A stretch of DNA of 64,000 nucleotides from Sphagnum compactum (lineage: Eukaryota; Bryophyta; Sphagnopsida; Sphagnales): positions 14,879,579-14,943,578 of the forward strand of contig OZ234500.1 in NCBI GenBank assembly GCA_965153455.1. Reading direction: 5' to 3'. The position numbers and the translations under genes are program-made. Below, piece after piece: positions 32,941 through 44,608 of this stretch. The notes beneath the pieces were generated by a model. That model ran no database searches, was not told where the DNA came from, and saw only the letters and a list, made by a program, of their open reading frames with translations. Each line of letters starts with the position of its first letter. Position 1 is the stretch's first letter.

Positions 32941-34996
32941 TAATTTTTTCTTTGCATTCCTTAATGCAGTTTCTGCCTTCTAGTGGTTGAACTCACTTTG
33001 AGCTAAATTAAATTTCTCTTGAGAAAACCGTTCCTCCAACTTATGAGTGATTTGCTTAATCTTTGTTTTTCTCATATGCAACAATTTCCAAACTCTTCTT
33101 TGTCAAATTTCCCTTCAATGTTTTGTTTTGTTTTACTTGTTGAAGATATTTTTCTTGTTGCTTGTATTCCTACCTACTTGTTCTTCTTATGGCTATTAAA
33201 TACTATTTTGTTATGTTTTCTTGATCACTTTTGGGATTCTTTCCCCTCACCACTAGTTGTTGGTTCCCAATCTTCTCTTATTTAGTTCAACAACCCCATA
33301 TCTTCGACCTAATGTTGCATTGTCCCCACTAGATTTTCGAAAACTGATTATGATATGACCTTTTCATGTTGTGCTAAAAATGGTTCCATCTCCTCCCTTT
33401 TGTTTTCAAACAACTTTTCTAAAAAAAATCTTTCTTCGCCCTATCTCTTACCTCCTTACTTGTTCTTCCTTGTCATTAATCTCAATGGTTTCTTTGTCCA
33501 TAGTAGCCTACTTTGCCACAATGGTGTGCGTTCAACCTTTTTGCTTGTTAATTCTAATGCAAGAACTTTATCTCAAATGTTTTCTTCCACATTGGTACCC
33601 CCCCTCTTGTCTTGGAGATAGTTCTATAGTCTAGTCAACAAACTCATGTATTATTTCCTTCCCTTTTTTTTGCTTATGGTTCACCATCACTGCATGAACC
33701 TCTACTATAGGGCATTCGTTTATAAAACATCTTTTGCTTTTCTTTGAATTGGTTTCTTTTTATGCAATAAATCTCTCCTAATAGTGCTCGCGATGGTAGT
33801 CAAAACATGTCCTATCAACATGTTCCTTGGTTTACCCGCCTTTCTTTGCACATCAAATATATTGTCTTGTAGCTTATGGGCATATTAAGTAGCCCAATTG
33901 ATGAGACCTTTTTCTATACATGAATAGGTTCTACTAAGGCTCTAGGTGCAAACTTGGTACCTTGCCTTAGTGTGAAGGTTTCAATTAATGCTACCAACCC
34001 CAAAATCTTCAAAGGTCCATTAGCCTTGACTATGATGTAACTAGACTGAAAAACATAATGATCTTTTTCCTTTCTTGTGAAGTAATTAACTACACAAAGT
34101 ATTGTAGTTTCCCTTCGCTCCTAGTATTGTACTATTGCGAGGAAATTTGAACACAACAGTAATACCATCCATGCCCAAGTCAATTTGCCTACCTTGTAAT
34201 ATATTATATCGATTAGTAACATGGAAGTTGCAAATCAATTCCTTGGTTAACTCCAAATCGTCTTACATCTAGTCAAATTTTCAAATGTGTGCTAATCTTG
34301 TTTTTTCCACTTTCCATAGCCCACTTCATGTCATGCATGCATTTGGCAAAGTTGACGGTGTTCAAATCTTTTGGTGTAATTGAGTTGTCCAATTCATTCA
34401 CTCTTTTCCATTTTAGAATAGCAAAAATGTCATCAACCTCTAAAATGTGCTTCGTCTCCACAATTTGCTCCTTGTAAATAATGAACTTTCAATTGCACAA
34501 AACTATCACAAAACATTAGTAAGGAGGTTGGAAAGGATTCCGGTACAAACCTACAAGAAATAGTCCAACTTGAACTGCAACACTTCAGCCCCAACTTCTC
34601 TTGCTTTGCCTTTGGAAATGGAATGAATTTCTTAGTCTTCTTTGCTTCTAAGGAACTTTGCAACTTCATTTGGCTTTTCTCCAATTTGTGGTCACATTGT
34701 GTTTGTTCTTCTTCTCAAAACATTATGTAACTCCATTTTAGTATGACTACCTCTCAATGTTGAAGTTTCTCTCTCTTATCCTTCACACTCATATGGGGAT
34801 GATAAAAGTTGAGAAAATCATCTATGTTTAAACTTTCTACACTCCTTTCCCTTGAATTATTCTCTTCGTCTACCAACACTACATGTGACCTATGATTGTC
34901 TATAGTAGTAGTGGGTGATGTGTTATTTCTTTTGTACATTTTTGCAAAATGTTTTCCATTCAAACTACCTTTGCACAAACTTTCTTGTTTTGCCAC
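32941..34996 (-). pseudogene. Unidentified, probably coiled-coil protein, broken
   Basis: The minus strand gives a chain of protein-like pieces. At 34,996-34,754 it reads KQESLCKGSLNGKHFAK and onward with VDEENNSRERSVE. At 34,684-34,433 and 34,461-34,273 it reads EVDDIFAILKWKRVNELDN, then FAKCMHDMKWAME. Around 33,080-32,945 it reads KIKQITHKLEERFSQEKF then QSEFN and, after a TAG, KAETALRNAKKKL, a Lys/Glu-rich amphipathic stretch. The plus-strand frames are the hydrophobic shadows expected opposite such sequence. I do not recognise the protein. It may be a transposon-encoded accessory protein or a captured host gene. Stops and frameshifts make it non-functional. Confidence 0.4.
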
Positions 34997-35554
34997 TATT
35001 TAAAAAATAAATTATCTTTCACATCTTCTTCTACTCTCAAGTTCCTTTTTGAAATGCGAATATTGTCATGCTAAGAAAAATATTTCCAAACTTGATGTGT
35101 ATGTTTAATAATGCATAGTTCTTTTTGTTCTTTAAGGTTCAAGAACTATGTTAGTGACCACAAAGGCGACTCTTCCACCATTGGTAAATGGGGGAATTCA
35201 CATGTCCTTATAGACCTTTGGCTTCCTACTAAAGTCATATTAACTCAATGATATCATCCTACACTTGAAATTACTTTGTTTGGTGGCAATAATTCAAAAG
35301 GGTATAAATGTCTTGGCATCATCATTCTTTCCTTTTTATTTTGCACTTGCCATTCCATTAAACAAAAATTACAATGAACTCAAAGCATTAAGTGATGAAA
35401 AAGTGATAATTTAATAAAAACCTATGATCAATTAAAATGTTAATAATAAATAAATATCCTTAATAGGTAATCTAATGTTGACATTTATTGACGTAAATTA
35501 TGTGATATAAAACAAACACACAAAAAATTTGTGGGTGGCCTTAATGTTATAATG
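34997..35554. other. AT-rich DNA, nothing recognised
   Basis: No helicase sequence is readable upstream of 35,555 on the plus strand, so this segment marks the truncation point of the PIF1-like fragment that follows. Confidence 0.45.
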
Positions 35555-36495
35555 ATGTATAGGTGATTTTATCAAGGTTCATCAGTTCAAGATTTATGGA
35601 TTTTCAAATTAAGAACTAATGCACTCAATATCCTTGGAACAAATTTTTGTCAAGAAAAGATGAAATGTTATGAATTAAAACAAGTCATGCGCCAAAATGA
35701 TCTTGAGTTCATTAACATTTTAAACAAGTTTCAAATATCATCACATACTTTTGAAGATATTTACTTTATTAACAAAATTTGTTTGAAAACACCACCAATA
35801 GACAATGTTTTGCCACATTTATTTATTTTACACAAATGCCAAAACAATTGATGAACACAACAAAATCATATTTCAAAACACATTGGGTCAAACATTCACA
35901 TTTCATGCAAAAGACATTCATTTTGAAACATGTCATTATCATTTCAAATTACCAATGATACCTAGCCAAATAGCTGGCCTTCACTATGAATTATTTTTAA
36001 AAATATTTTAATCAAATCATGTGTAGGGAATCACATAACATCAGATGGTCTTGGAGATGGTCTCGTAAATGTTGTAAACACGATTTTTAAGATTATGTAG
36101 AAACCATTTCAAAATCATTCATATGGATACATTTCCAAAACCCTCAATTGGAATCAACACAAGATTCGAAAATTTGCAAACATATAATGAATTCCCTAGA
36201 CTTGACAAAAAAATGGACACCAATTGATTGAAAAATTATTGAAATACAAATAGGTACCAATCCTACCCATATTATCACAAGAATCCAATTCCCTATTCAA
36301 TTAGTTTTACGATGCAATATACATCGTGCACAAGGTTTAAGTCTTGATCGTATGGCATTTGATCCATTCAATGTAACAAAACATGGCCTCACATACACAA
36401 CATTATCCCGTATTTGTTCAAAAGAACACTTATATTTACTTTCCCCATTATCAAACAAGAATTTCCATGTAGGTTCTAGTGTACAACAAGAAATG
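35555..36495 (+). pseudogene. PIF1-type DNA helicase, C-terminal half, of a Helitron/Helentron-like element
   Basis: PIF1-type helicases in rolling-circle transposons unwind the donor strand. On the plus strand the translation runs VQDLWIFKLRTNALN, ELKQVMRQNDLEFINILNKF, TFEDIYFINKICLKTPP, then after a frameshift near 35,820 HNKIIFQNTLGQTFTFHAKD and KLPMIPSQIAGLHYELF. After more stops it reads IHRAQGLSLDRMAFDP (helicase motif V type, about 36,329-36,375) and LTYTTLSRICSKEHLYLL (motif VI type, ending about 36,443). This order is that of the second RecA lobe of PIF1. The first lobe with its Walker motifs and the Rep nuclease are missing. At least one frameshift and several stops mean it is dead. 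The family call is strong. The element type is inferred from the next gene. Confidence 0.85.
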
Positions 36496-36539
36496 TCGTG
36501 TTTAAAATTAAAAAAAAATATAAACTAACAATCCCTAAT

Positions 36540-36818
36540 TTGAAATCTTATCGAAAAGAATTTATATTCATACAATCCCTCAACACTCGTTCCTTAAACT
36601 TACATCTTCAAAACATCCTTGTAGATCAAAATTTACTTGCATCACATATTCTCTGTTTGAATGAAACAAGCATATAAATTTTTTGTACATACCAAGAAAT
36701 TCACAATGCTATATTAAATAACAAATCTAACGTCTTATCTTGTTATGATCAACATGGAACAACAATACTTTACGATGAAATGATTTCCTTGTCAAACACA
36801 ACTTCAATAAGACATTAA
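36540..36818 (+). pseudogene. APE-like endonuclease domain, N-terminal part, following the helicase
   Basis: The translation reads KEFIFIQSLNTRSLNLHL, then NLLASHILCLNETSI, a TAA stop, then IFCTYQEIHNAI and VLSCYDQHGTTILYDEM. N-x-R-S-L near the start and the LNET segment with its Glu fit the first motifs of the endonuclease/exonuclease/phosphatase fold. The later catalytic segments (GDFN, SDH) are absent, so the copy is truncated at about 36,815, where base composition changes abruptly. An APE-like endonuclease placed after a PIF1 helicase is the arrangement of Helentron-type rolling-circle transposons. The assignment rests on motif reading. Confidence 0.75.
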
Positions 36819-37685
36819 TAGGATTGTTGTTGATTGAAGTGTGGTAGAAATCTCGAACAAATTTCTGTGTTATAAGCAAGCTTGGGGACGGGAATTGGAG
36901 TGTGCAGTGCTGTGTGAGGCAGTACGGAGAGTTTCAGATGTTATACAAACTCCAGCATTCTTACGCTGACAGGTCAGGGTCCCTACCTGGACTTATGATC
37001 ACAGCACTGAACTCTTACAAAATTAGGAGATTCTTATCTCTTATGCAGTGTCACCTTTATTGAAGATGAACTTGGGTGTGGCAGATACCAATGCAGGAAG
37101 AGTGATTTTCAATATGCAAAAGGGCCTGATATTTTGTGCATCCTCCGTTATCCTTTCCAATTTTTTGTATCCAGCTCTGTAATCCTTTCTTCCTTCTGTA
37201 GTCCTTTTTTTCAGTAGAGATATGCAAGTGCTTTGAGTGGTACCTGTGCAATGTGGGGATTATTTGAAACTAAAGGTTCTCAAGGATCCAAGGATTTGTA
37301 ATATATTTCTGGGGTAGAGCATGTTTTGCAGAAGCTAAATGGGCACATATTCATTCTGCTGGTGTCAATGCCAGCCAACAAGGTCATCATAGCAGGAAAC
37401 CCTAGGTTATGGTGTGTGGATGTGGCACCACATTTGGCAACAGTGAGTAGCAAGATTGAATGTCCAGCACTTCTTTCAGCATATTGAGCTCTCCTGATTG
37501 GCTTGTGCTGAGATCTGCAAGGTTGCTGTGAAATGTCTCTTATTTGTTTGTTTGCCTGTAAGTGAAGCAGCTCTCAGCTTTAACACAGTCTACCAGCAAT
37601 CAGGTTCAGCAATTATGTATAAATATGTGTTCCAGATTGCATTTAGCTGACTGATTGAAGATCACACAACCTTGATTAGATAAAA
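36819..37685. other. GC-richer unassigned DNA
   Basis: Composition changes sharply from the AT-rich Helentron fragment. No long frame, motif or structural RNA was found. The short minus-strand frame at 37,251-37,057 shows no domain. Confidence 0.45.
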
Positions 37686-38065
37686 GCAGCCAATGCCCCC
37701 GGTGGGAACATATCATGATTGATGTCCAAGTGATTTCTCTGTTGCCTAGTCTCGTTAATAGTTGTAGATCTTTTAGATGTTCCTGTGCTCATGTTGGTTG
37801 ACAATTTATCAATCCCATAGATCCTGCCTGTTTCAGCATATCACTGTCACTCATTCATTGCAACAATCAGCCAATGCCCCTGTCAGAACATATCATGATT
37901 GATGTCCAAGTGATTTCTCTCCCTCCTAGTCTCCCTAGTACTTGTAGATGATCTTTGATATGTTGGTTTGCTCATATATTGGTTGACAATTAGCAATCTC
38001 ATAGACCCTGCCTGTTTCAGCATATCACTGTCACTCATCCATTGCAACAATCGGCAGATGAAAAG
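37686..38065. repeat. Tandem duplication, about 180 bp x 2
   Basis: CATGATTGATGTCCAAGTGA starts at 37,714 and 37,894, and CAGCATATCACTGTCACTCA at 37,834 and 38,018, spacings of 180 and 184 bp. The two units are clearly related across their length, with small indels. No coding role. Confidence 0.85.
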
Positions 38066-38414
38066 GTGCACCTTGTGTGACAGCCTATATTCTCTCCAGC
38101 TATGTGGTCTCATATTCAATCTCTCCTCAGATGCTTCATCAAAGGGTATGCTTTTTCACACAGCTTGATTGGGATACTGTGGCAAGTGGAGACCTTTCTT
38201 TCTGTCAACTTGTGTTGTTGTTGATGGACTCTGTATGGAGGTTAATTTAACACTATATCCCATTGTGGAGTATATAGTTATGTATTTGCAAGAGCCCTCA
38301 GTGTGGATTTTGAGTGAGTGATAAAAGGTGTGATCCAGCTGATAAATTACAGTTGCATGAGAATTTGCTGTAAACTCCATGTGATGATCCAACTCAGTGG
38401 GCATGATAAACCTG
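38066..38414. other. Spacer between two tandem repeat blocks
   Basis: Nothing recognisable. Overlapping short frames on both strands lack motifs. Confidence 0.4.
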
Positions 38415-39010
38415 GTGCCCACTCTCTGTGAGCCTCCTCAGTTAATTCACAACTGACTTCATGCTCCTCTGGCAATTGGAAGACTGAAACTTGAGGCTTT
38501 TGATTTAGAAATTGATTGCAAATTTATTGTTGACCCCAGGGGCATGGACAGTGGGTGATTTAAAATTCGATTTTCACAGTAGGATGTTGTCTGTTGTCTA
38601 TTCCCCACTCTCTGTGAGCCTACTCAGATTTTTTTATTTAAACAGATGGCTCATTTCAGAGTACTCTTTACTGACCTCATGCTCCTCTTGAACTGAGATG
38701 ACTGCAATATTTGATGCTGTAGTTGGACAAGTTGATTCCAGTTGCATTTTGACTCAGCAAGGGGCTGGAGATAGACCAATCATGACAGTGGGTGACCTGG
38801 AATCTGATTTTCAGGATCCCCTTGAAATGGAGGTGTCAGGTGCCTGTTCACCACTCTCTGTGAGCCTACTTTCACCACTCTGCAGATTATTCTTGCTGAC
38901 TTCATGCTCCTCTTGAGCTGGGATGACTGATTGCAATTGCAGCATGACCCAGCAAGGGCTGGAGATGAACCCCACAAGGACACAGTGTGTGACCCGATGT
39001 TGAAATTTGG
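38415..39010. repeat. Degenerate tandem repeat, about 190-240 bp x 3
   Basis: CACTCTCTGTGAGCCT recurs at about 38,419, 38,609 and 38,852. CTGAC(T/C)TCATGCTCCTCT recurs at about 38,452, 38,671 and 38,898, and ACAGTGGGTGA at about 38,549 and 38,784 with a decayed match near 38,982. Order is preserved, and spacing is irregular because of indels. No coding potential is maintained across units. Confidence 0.8.
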
Positions 39011-40950
39011 GGTCACTTGAAGTTCCTCGGCAGAGTTCATAGTTTGTACTGCCATTGGTTATCTTACTACTTGGTTTCTGTTTTCCAATCTAGCCTTATA
39101 GCAGGGAAGGGTTTTTGGTTGCCAAGACTTACAAAGGGCAAGGAGCCCTTCAACATTGACATTATGCCTACTGATGCACAATTTTGACAAGTTGGATTGT
39201 ACAATTTTGACAAGATTTGGGTATAGGGTGGCTGAGGAGCACAGTGCAGGAGTCATTTAGTCACAGGCAATCTGTCAGTATTCAGCAAGTGATAATTGCA
39301 CCATACAGATTATTGCCAGACCTTCAAACGGTCCAATCCATACCTGCAAGGTACAATAGGAACAGATTTCAGTGAAAGAAAGAGAATTCAATGCATTTAC
39401 CAATGATCATAGTGTGCCAATTGGGTACTGTTTTGTACTTTGGCGCTTGGGTTCTTCAGTACCCAAATGTTCTGTTTCATGAAAGTACTGCCTACAAAAT
39501 TGTACCAATATATATATTTTAGCATCACCTACTTCAGATTAAGACTACAAGAGCTAGAATGATTCCAGATGCTAGGTGTCAGATAAAATGAAGGTGGTAG
39601 CTGCTTCTCTGGTATACTGGTGTAAGATGTCATAGTTCAAAGGTTCTAATATGTACCTTTGTTCTCAAAATACTGAAGTAAGAAACACATTTCTGAAGAG
39701 GGGATTGATGTTCTGGTTCAATGGAAAGTAGATACTAATGCATTTGTAAAATGTGTTCATAGTTGCCCTTCAGTTCTCACTTTAGCACATAACTGAAGAA
39801 GTTAAAATGTGCAATCAAGAAGTTAATTCTATCATGGAGGATTCAATTGAATGCAATGAAGAAATTATAATCTGGAGGGTTTGATTGAATACAGTGAAGA
39901 AATTACATCTGCACAATTGAGCTCCAGGATAGCTTGTATTGTGATATCCAACATGTTGCATTGTTGTGCAATCTAAAGAAAAAAATATAGAGGGTGTGAA
40001 TTTCTGCATTCATCATGCGGAAGCAAAAGTTAGCAATTCCATGTGCAAAGACAAGATGCATGAAAGACATATATATACACAGTGAGAATTTTACTGTTGA
40101 ACTTCTCATATGTATTATGGAGTGTCATGGGTACAGGCCATTGTGCCCAGTGGGGCTTGGTGTGCCTATGAGAAATTTAGGCGAGCCAAAATTTCTGAAC
40201 TGGCAGCAAACATCAGTGAAATTGGCATAATGGACTATACCCAGTGTGCTCCGCAACATAATGGTCTTCATGATTTGCACAATGGGCATGTGGGCTTTGA
40301 ACAATGGTTAGGTGAGGTACAATCTTTTTTCGACTGGCTATATATAGCCTAATGGCTAAAGGGAATGCAGTCAAGCTAAAAACAGGAAGAAAAAAAAATG
40401 TTGAAACAGATGAAAAATAGCCAAATTACCACAATTGCGTTGATGGTGATAGCCACTTTGCAACACAAACAATGATGCTTGTCGCCTTTTCACCTTTTAA
40501 GGGAAAAGGCCTAGTGAAAGAACAATTTAGCAAGGTTGGGTCCAGAAGACAATATGCATATTTAAAAACATTTTCTTCATTAGTTTTCAATATTAATTAT
40601 TGCCCAAGAATTACTTGGAGTAGCTATTTCATAACTTCTTTGTAATGAGCATCAGGATTATTGTTGACAGCGTAAAGCTATGGTAATGCATGCTGTATAG
40701 CCAAATTTTAGGATTTATAATCACTTGACTAGTAACCTTTAAACATGTGCAGCAAATTCAAGCTTTTTTATCATGTATGTTTTCTAGCCAGAAATACTCC
40801 CACTTTGCAATAGTCATTCATTCCAAATATCATACTAACCTCCTGGAGGAACGCTTGCTTACCGAGCGTAAGAACCCACAAGGCATTTCAAACAACGGAA
40901 TGCTCACACTTGCAAGCGTTTCATTTTCTGAAATACCCAATGTCATTTTT
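39011..40950. other. Unassigned DNA with one protein-like frame
   Basis: A plus-strand frame at 40,110-40,352 (about 80 codons, containing EKFRRAKISELAANISEIG and LHDLHNGHVGFEQWLGE) has plausible amino-acid composition but no domain I recognise. The rest shows no motif. A TATATATATTTTAG tract lies at about 39,509. Confidence 0.4.
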
Positions 40951-41720
40951 TCCATGTGATACCCAACAAGTACCTTCCAGACACCTGCCAGGTATCACAC
41001 AGAATTTTTTTTAGAATCTGTTCATTTTTACACTGTGAAATGCCCTTGACAACGGACATTAGGAGAATTGAGCCTTTCTTGGCTCCACCTTGCATGGGCC
41101 CTTATTCTGGTACTGCCCCCACAGCATCGGCCGTTACCCTACATAAAACCTGCAAGAAAACCACTGAAGGGTGACCCAAGAAGACCTGTGCCTTTGTAAG
41201 GGGGTTAAAAAGAGGCAGAAAAAACCATCATGTGTATTTGAACACGTTGGGGTGACAGTAGACGTCAAGAGAGAGACCCACCTTCCGCATCTGTGCCGGG
41301 CCCTCTCACTCACTCACTCCCTTCAATGTGTTGGGGTGTCTGGTCGTCGGCACCCATCGGCTGGAGAGCTGTCGGAGCAGACAAGCAGCCCGGGGCGTCT
41401 ATCTAATGGGGACGGATGATGCTGCTGCTCATGAGACGTAAGTACTTACCTACCCAGACACGACAATAACATTCTGACGCGTGGGTCCTGCATGAACAGT
41501 ACATTACTGGGGACTCGGGAGGCACAAATTCCGTTACTATCAAGCTTTCCGTGCGACAACGCTATGATGGGTGGTAGGGTAAAGTGGTAGCGGGTGTGAA
41601 GAAGAGCATAGGGTCTTCTGAGCTCGACAATCGGTGATCTTGTCGGGCCCTCCATCCACACGCCTCGCTACCATTAGCCCTTCTACCTTCTCCAAACTTC
41701 ACCAGAGCTTGTGGGCTGGC
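40951..41720. other. CpG-retaining, GC-rich segment without an identified gene
   Basis: CpG dinucleotides are frequent at about 41,260-41,560, in contrast to the transposon-derived flanks. Open frames on both strands (for example plus 41,171-41,419 and minus 41,792-41,562) overlap and show no domain, so none is called. This could be a recently arrived or unmethylated segment, or the remains of a promoter. Confidence 0.4.
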
Positions 41721-41724
41721 TTTT

Positions 41725-41780
41725 GTGTAGGGTAAAGCCCCAGGCTTACCCCCGCCCATCCTCCCCCCTCCTCCCTTTAC
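41725..41780. repeat. GTGTAGGGTAAAGCCC repeat, copy 1
   Basis: GTGTAGGGTAAAGCCC starts here and again at 42,486, with a related GTGTAGGGTAAGGCCC at 54,454 and ATGTAGGGTAAGG at 54,884. The homology with the later copies is short here. It probably marks the edge of a dispersed repeat family. Confidence 0.55.
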
Positions 41781-42485
41781 ACAGCATAACAACTATCACT
41801 TTCTCAAAAAGTCTGCAATACCCATTGTGTACCCATCAGATACCTGCTGAGTGTAGGAAACAATGACAACAACAATGTTTTGAAAAACAAAATGCCCACT
41901 TTCATGGATACTTACATTTTTCAAAATGCCTGCCACCACATTATGCCTAGGCACGAGCGCTGCAAGTACACTGAGAAAAAACAAAGAAAAAAGTCACAAG
42001 GTTTTTATAAATTTTGCTTCTTTTTCTATTAGGGAAGTTGTGTTGTTTTTGGCTTTCTTTCTTTTCTTCCTTCACAGACTGCATCTTCTTGTTCTTAGTG
42101 ACTTGGGAAAGAGATTACTTATACATAGTTCACCTCCCTTTTCACTCTTTCTTTGGCGGCCCTTTTGAAAAGTCTATTGCTTTTCACCTTTACTTGAGAA
42201 GCTTGTGGACCGCACCGCCCACGCTTCAGGAAACTTCAAAAATTTCCAATCACATGCAGCAGGAAATCATGGAACCACTGCAACGTGTGTTGTGACCCAA
42301 CTAAGGGCGTGTTGAATTGCCCAATGCAGCAACTAGCTTCTCTCCTCCTCTGATATCACAATATTCATGGCTTACTCCCTCCTCTTTCTCTCTTCCCCTC
42401 GTATGACCTTGATCTTTCGGAACTTTCTGGACTCAGATTCAGCTATTTGCCAGCCTTTGGTATTTTCTAGCAATTTGTTTTTTCT
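41781..42485. other. Unassigned DNA between repeat copies
   Basis: Overlapping plus-strand frames (41,926-42,295) are Phe/Leu-rich readings of T/C-rich sequence with no domain. Nothing else was recognised. Confidence 0.4.
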
Positions 42486-42700
42486 GTGTAGGGTAAAGCC
42501 CTAGGGTTGGTGGCATTCTCAAAATAAGGGGCTTGGGAAGATGTGATAGCTAAGTCCACCCTGCATTTTGGGAGTGTTCCCCACCCATCGCAAAGCACGA
42601 GGTGAAAGTTGTCATGAACCTAAACATATGGAGATCACCATGAATGGGAGAAGGGAGGGTTGTTACATCTACTCTTTAATAGTGGGAGGGATCTTACACA
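42486..42700. repeat. GTGTAGGGTAAAGCCC repeat, copy 2
   Basis: The copy aligns beyond the 16-bp start with 54,454-54,640. Shared pieces are GGTTGG near the start, GGCAT(T/C)C followed by AAAA and AAGGG, CTT(G/A)GGA followed by a GTGATAGCT / GTGGTAGCT pair, and AACATATG(G/C)AGAT. Identity is patchy, consistent with an old family. Confidence 0.6.
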
Positions 42701-42960
42701 TTATAAGTAGGTCAAAGATCCTCTCGGTCTTTGAAAACACAAACTTATTATCAACTCTCCACCCAGCTTTAGGATCATGCAAGTTGCTACAAGCTTTATG
42801 ATTTGCCCTTACGCTATAACCTAATCTTAAATAGGAGGATAACATCCCATGTGCATGTTACCTTCCTCAATATCACATCCACAAGGTCATCATCCTATGC
42901 AAATGCTATCTCCACAACTCTTGGGGTCAACACCACATGCAATGACATACGCTAACTATA
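42701..42960. other. Intergenic DNA, nothing recognised
   Basis: No frame or motif worth naming. Confidence 0.4.
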
Positions 42961-44015
42961 TTTTATAATGTTTCATTATGTTATACATTACCAATGACAA
43001 TTTTGTTTATAACATCTATCTATGAAAGAAGGTTGTTTGTTTGTTTGTGTTTCATTCAATGTAATGTTGAGATCTCCCAAACCTTGGTATCCTTTGCCAC
43101 ACTTTCAGTACTCTTGGAAAGCCCTCATCAAATGCAAGTGCACCAAAATGGCTTTGTAATGTCTTAACCTACGGTTTAAAAATATTGGATATTGAATAAT
43201 TATGGAATAATTAAATTGAATTCAAAAAATGATTGAATATTGAATAATAAATTTTATTTTTCATCATTGAGTATATTGAATATCAAAAATTGAAAAAATA
43301 TTGAATAATTACCAAGTTCAACATTTTGTCAAATGTTATAAATTTTGCTATTTGATCTCAATCCCAACACCTTTAAAAACCTTACATGCCTATTCATGTA
43401 GTTGAAGTTTTAAAGAACTATGATCATAAGTTTTTGTTAAAAAAAAGAACCAACCCTCACACTAATTTATCCAATGAACCCTTGACAATTTTCCCCTTAT
43501 GACCATGCATATGACTTACTACTGATTTTAGCTTGAAACCCTTGAATATCCATGATAACCCCAATAAACCTTTATAAATTCAATGTAATTCAAAATTAAT
43601 TGAGACTACCGCACACAAATGTGTCGGTAAGGCTCACATGGACCTACTTGAAGAATTTGAAAAAAATAAAATCTAGACACAATGCATGGGAGACCTTGAT
43701 TTTTTAGATATTATTATAATTGGAAACTTAAATAAATTGCCAAAAATTGTTTTGGAAAAGAGAAATTAGTTGAATAACAAGTTCACATTCGGGTCAACAA
43801 CACATGCTACACTAGTTTAACATTTAAGATAAAAGACATGTATTATTTGATTATTGTTTTACATTTGTGCTAATCTAATCTATTTATGAAGGAAGGTTAT
43901 TTGTTTGTTTTGTTTGTCACATTGAGATCTCCCAAACCACGATCTCTTTTGCCATGATCTTGGTATTGTTGAAAAGTCCTTGAGTAGTAGGGGTGCATTA
44001 AGTTGGTTACATAAT
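42960..44015. repeat. Direct repeats about 867 bp apart flanking AT-rich DNA
   Basis: The segment at about 43,010-43,165, with TCTATGAA(A)GAAGGTTGTT, GAGATCTCCCAAACC and a TTGCCA(C/T) run, is repeated in diverged form at about 43,878-44,012. The interval contains ATTGAATATTGAATAAT-type low-complexity DNA (43,180-43,310). The arrangement could be the two terminal repeats of a small LTR-type element (TRIM-like) or a simple tandem duplication. No primer-binding site was identified, so the choice is open. Confidence 0.5.
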
Positions 44016-44189
44016 GTTAATGGAAGTATACATTTTCAGGAAAACATATACACAAGAATTTTATTATTCCTATGCATGCATGTTCAAACTAAACATAATG
44101 TATAGATTCAAATTCAAAACATAACAATACAATTCTATGAATGTTATTGCAAATGAATAAGAATACAAAAAAATCAAACTCACCTCCTT

Positions 44190-44600
44190 AAATAGTCTAG
44201 GTGGTTCTTATTTATAACTAAAGTAGTTTGAACATTGATTCAAATATAAAATATTAACTAGTAATTGAAGTAGTTACCTAACACCAATTCAAATATGAAA
44301 CACTAACTAATAGCTAAAGTAATCACCTAACTAAATAAGAACTAGTATATTAATAACTTATTAGTTAACACTTATCTAAATTTGATTTAACACATAAAAT
44401 AATTAGATCTATACTTAATACATGGTAATATCTAATCAACAAAATAACCAAAAAAATTTAAGACCTAAAGAGGTCAAATCTATATTTAATATATGTTCAT
44501 CGGATTAACAAAATAACTATAGATTCTAACTTAACATTTTAAAAATCAAATTTGTACTTACTATGCATTAACATCTAATTAATAATATAATTGCAAATTA
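44190..44600. repeat. Degenerate AT-rich short tandem repeats
   Basis: Two successive families are visible. At 44,221-44,340 a unit of about 55-60 bp has AATTCAAATATGAAAC and ACTAACTAATAGCTAAAG words. At 44,400-44,590 a unit of about 70 bp has ATCTATACTTAATACATG and ATCTAATCAACAAAATAA words starting near 44,405, 44,477 and 44,547. Copies are diverged. Confidence 0.5.
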
Positions 44601-44608
44601 AAATACAC

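Noticed and set aside
37686-38065. CRISPR-like or centromeric array
   Set aside because: Only two long units without short repeat/spacer structure. CRISPR is not expected in this plant DNA, and two copies do not make a centromeric array.
40110-40352. Possible exon of a host enzyme (EKFRRAKISELAANISEIG)
   Set aside because: I compared it mentally with plant glycosidase and transferase motifs and could not match it. There are no flanking exons, so no gene is called.
41171-41792. CpG-rich segment as promoter and first exon of a gene
   Set aside because: A GTAAGT donor-like word occurs near 41,440, but no frame shows a domain and no downstream exon is recognisable.
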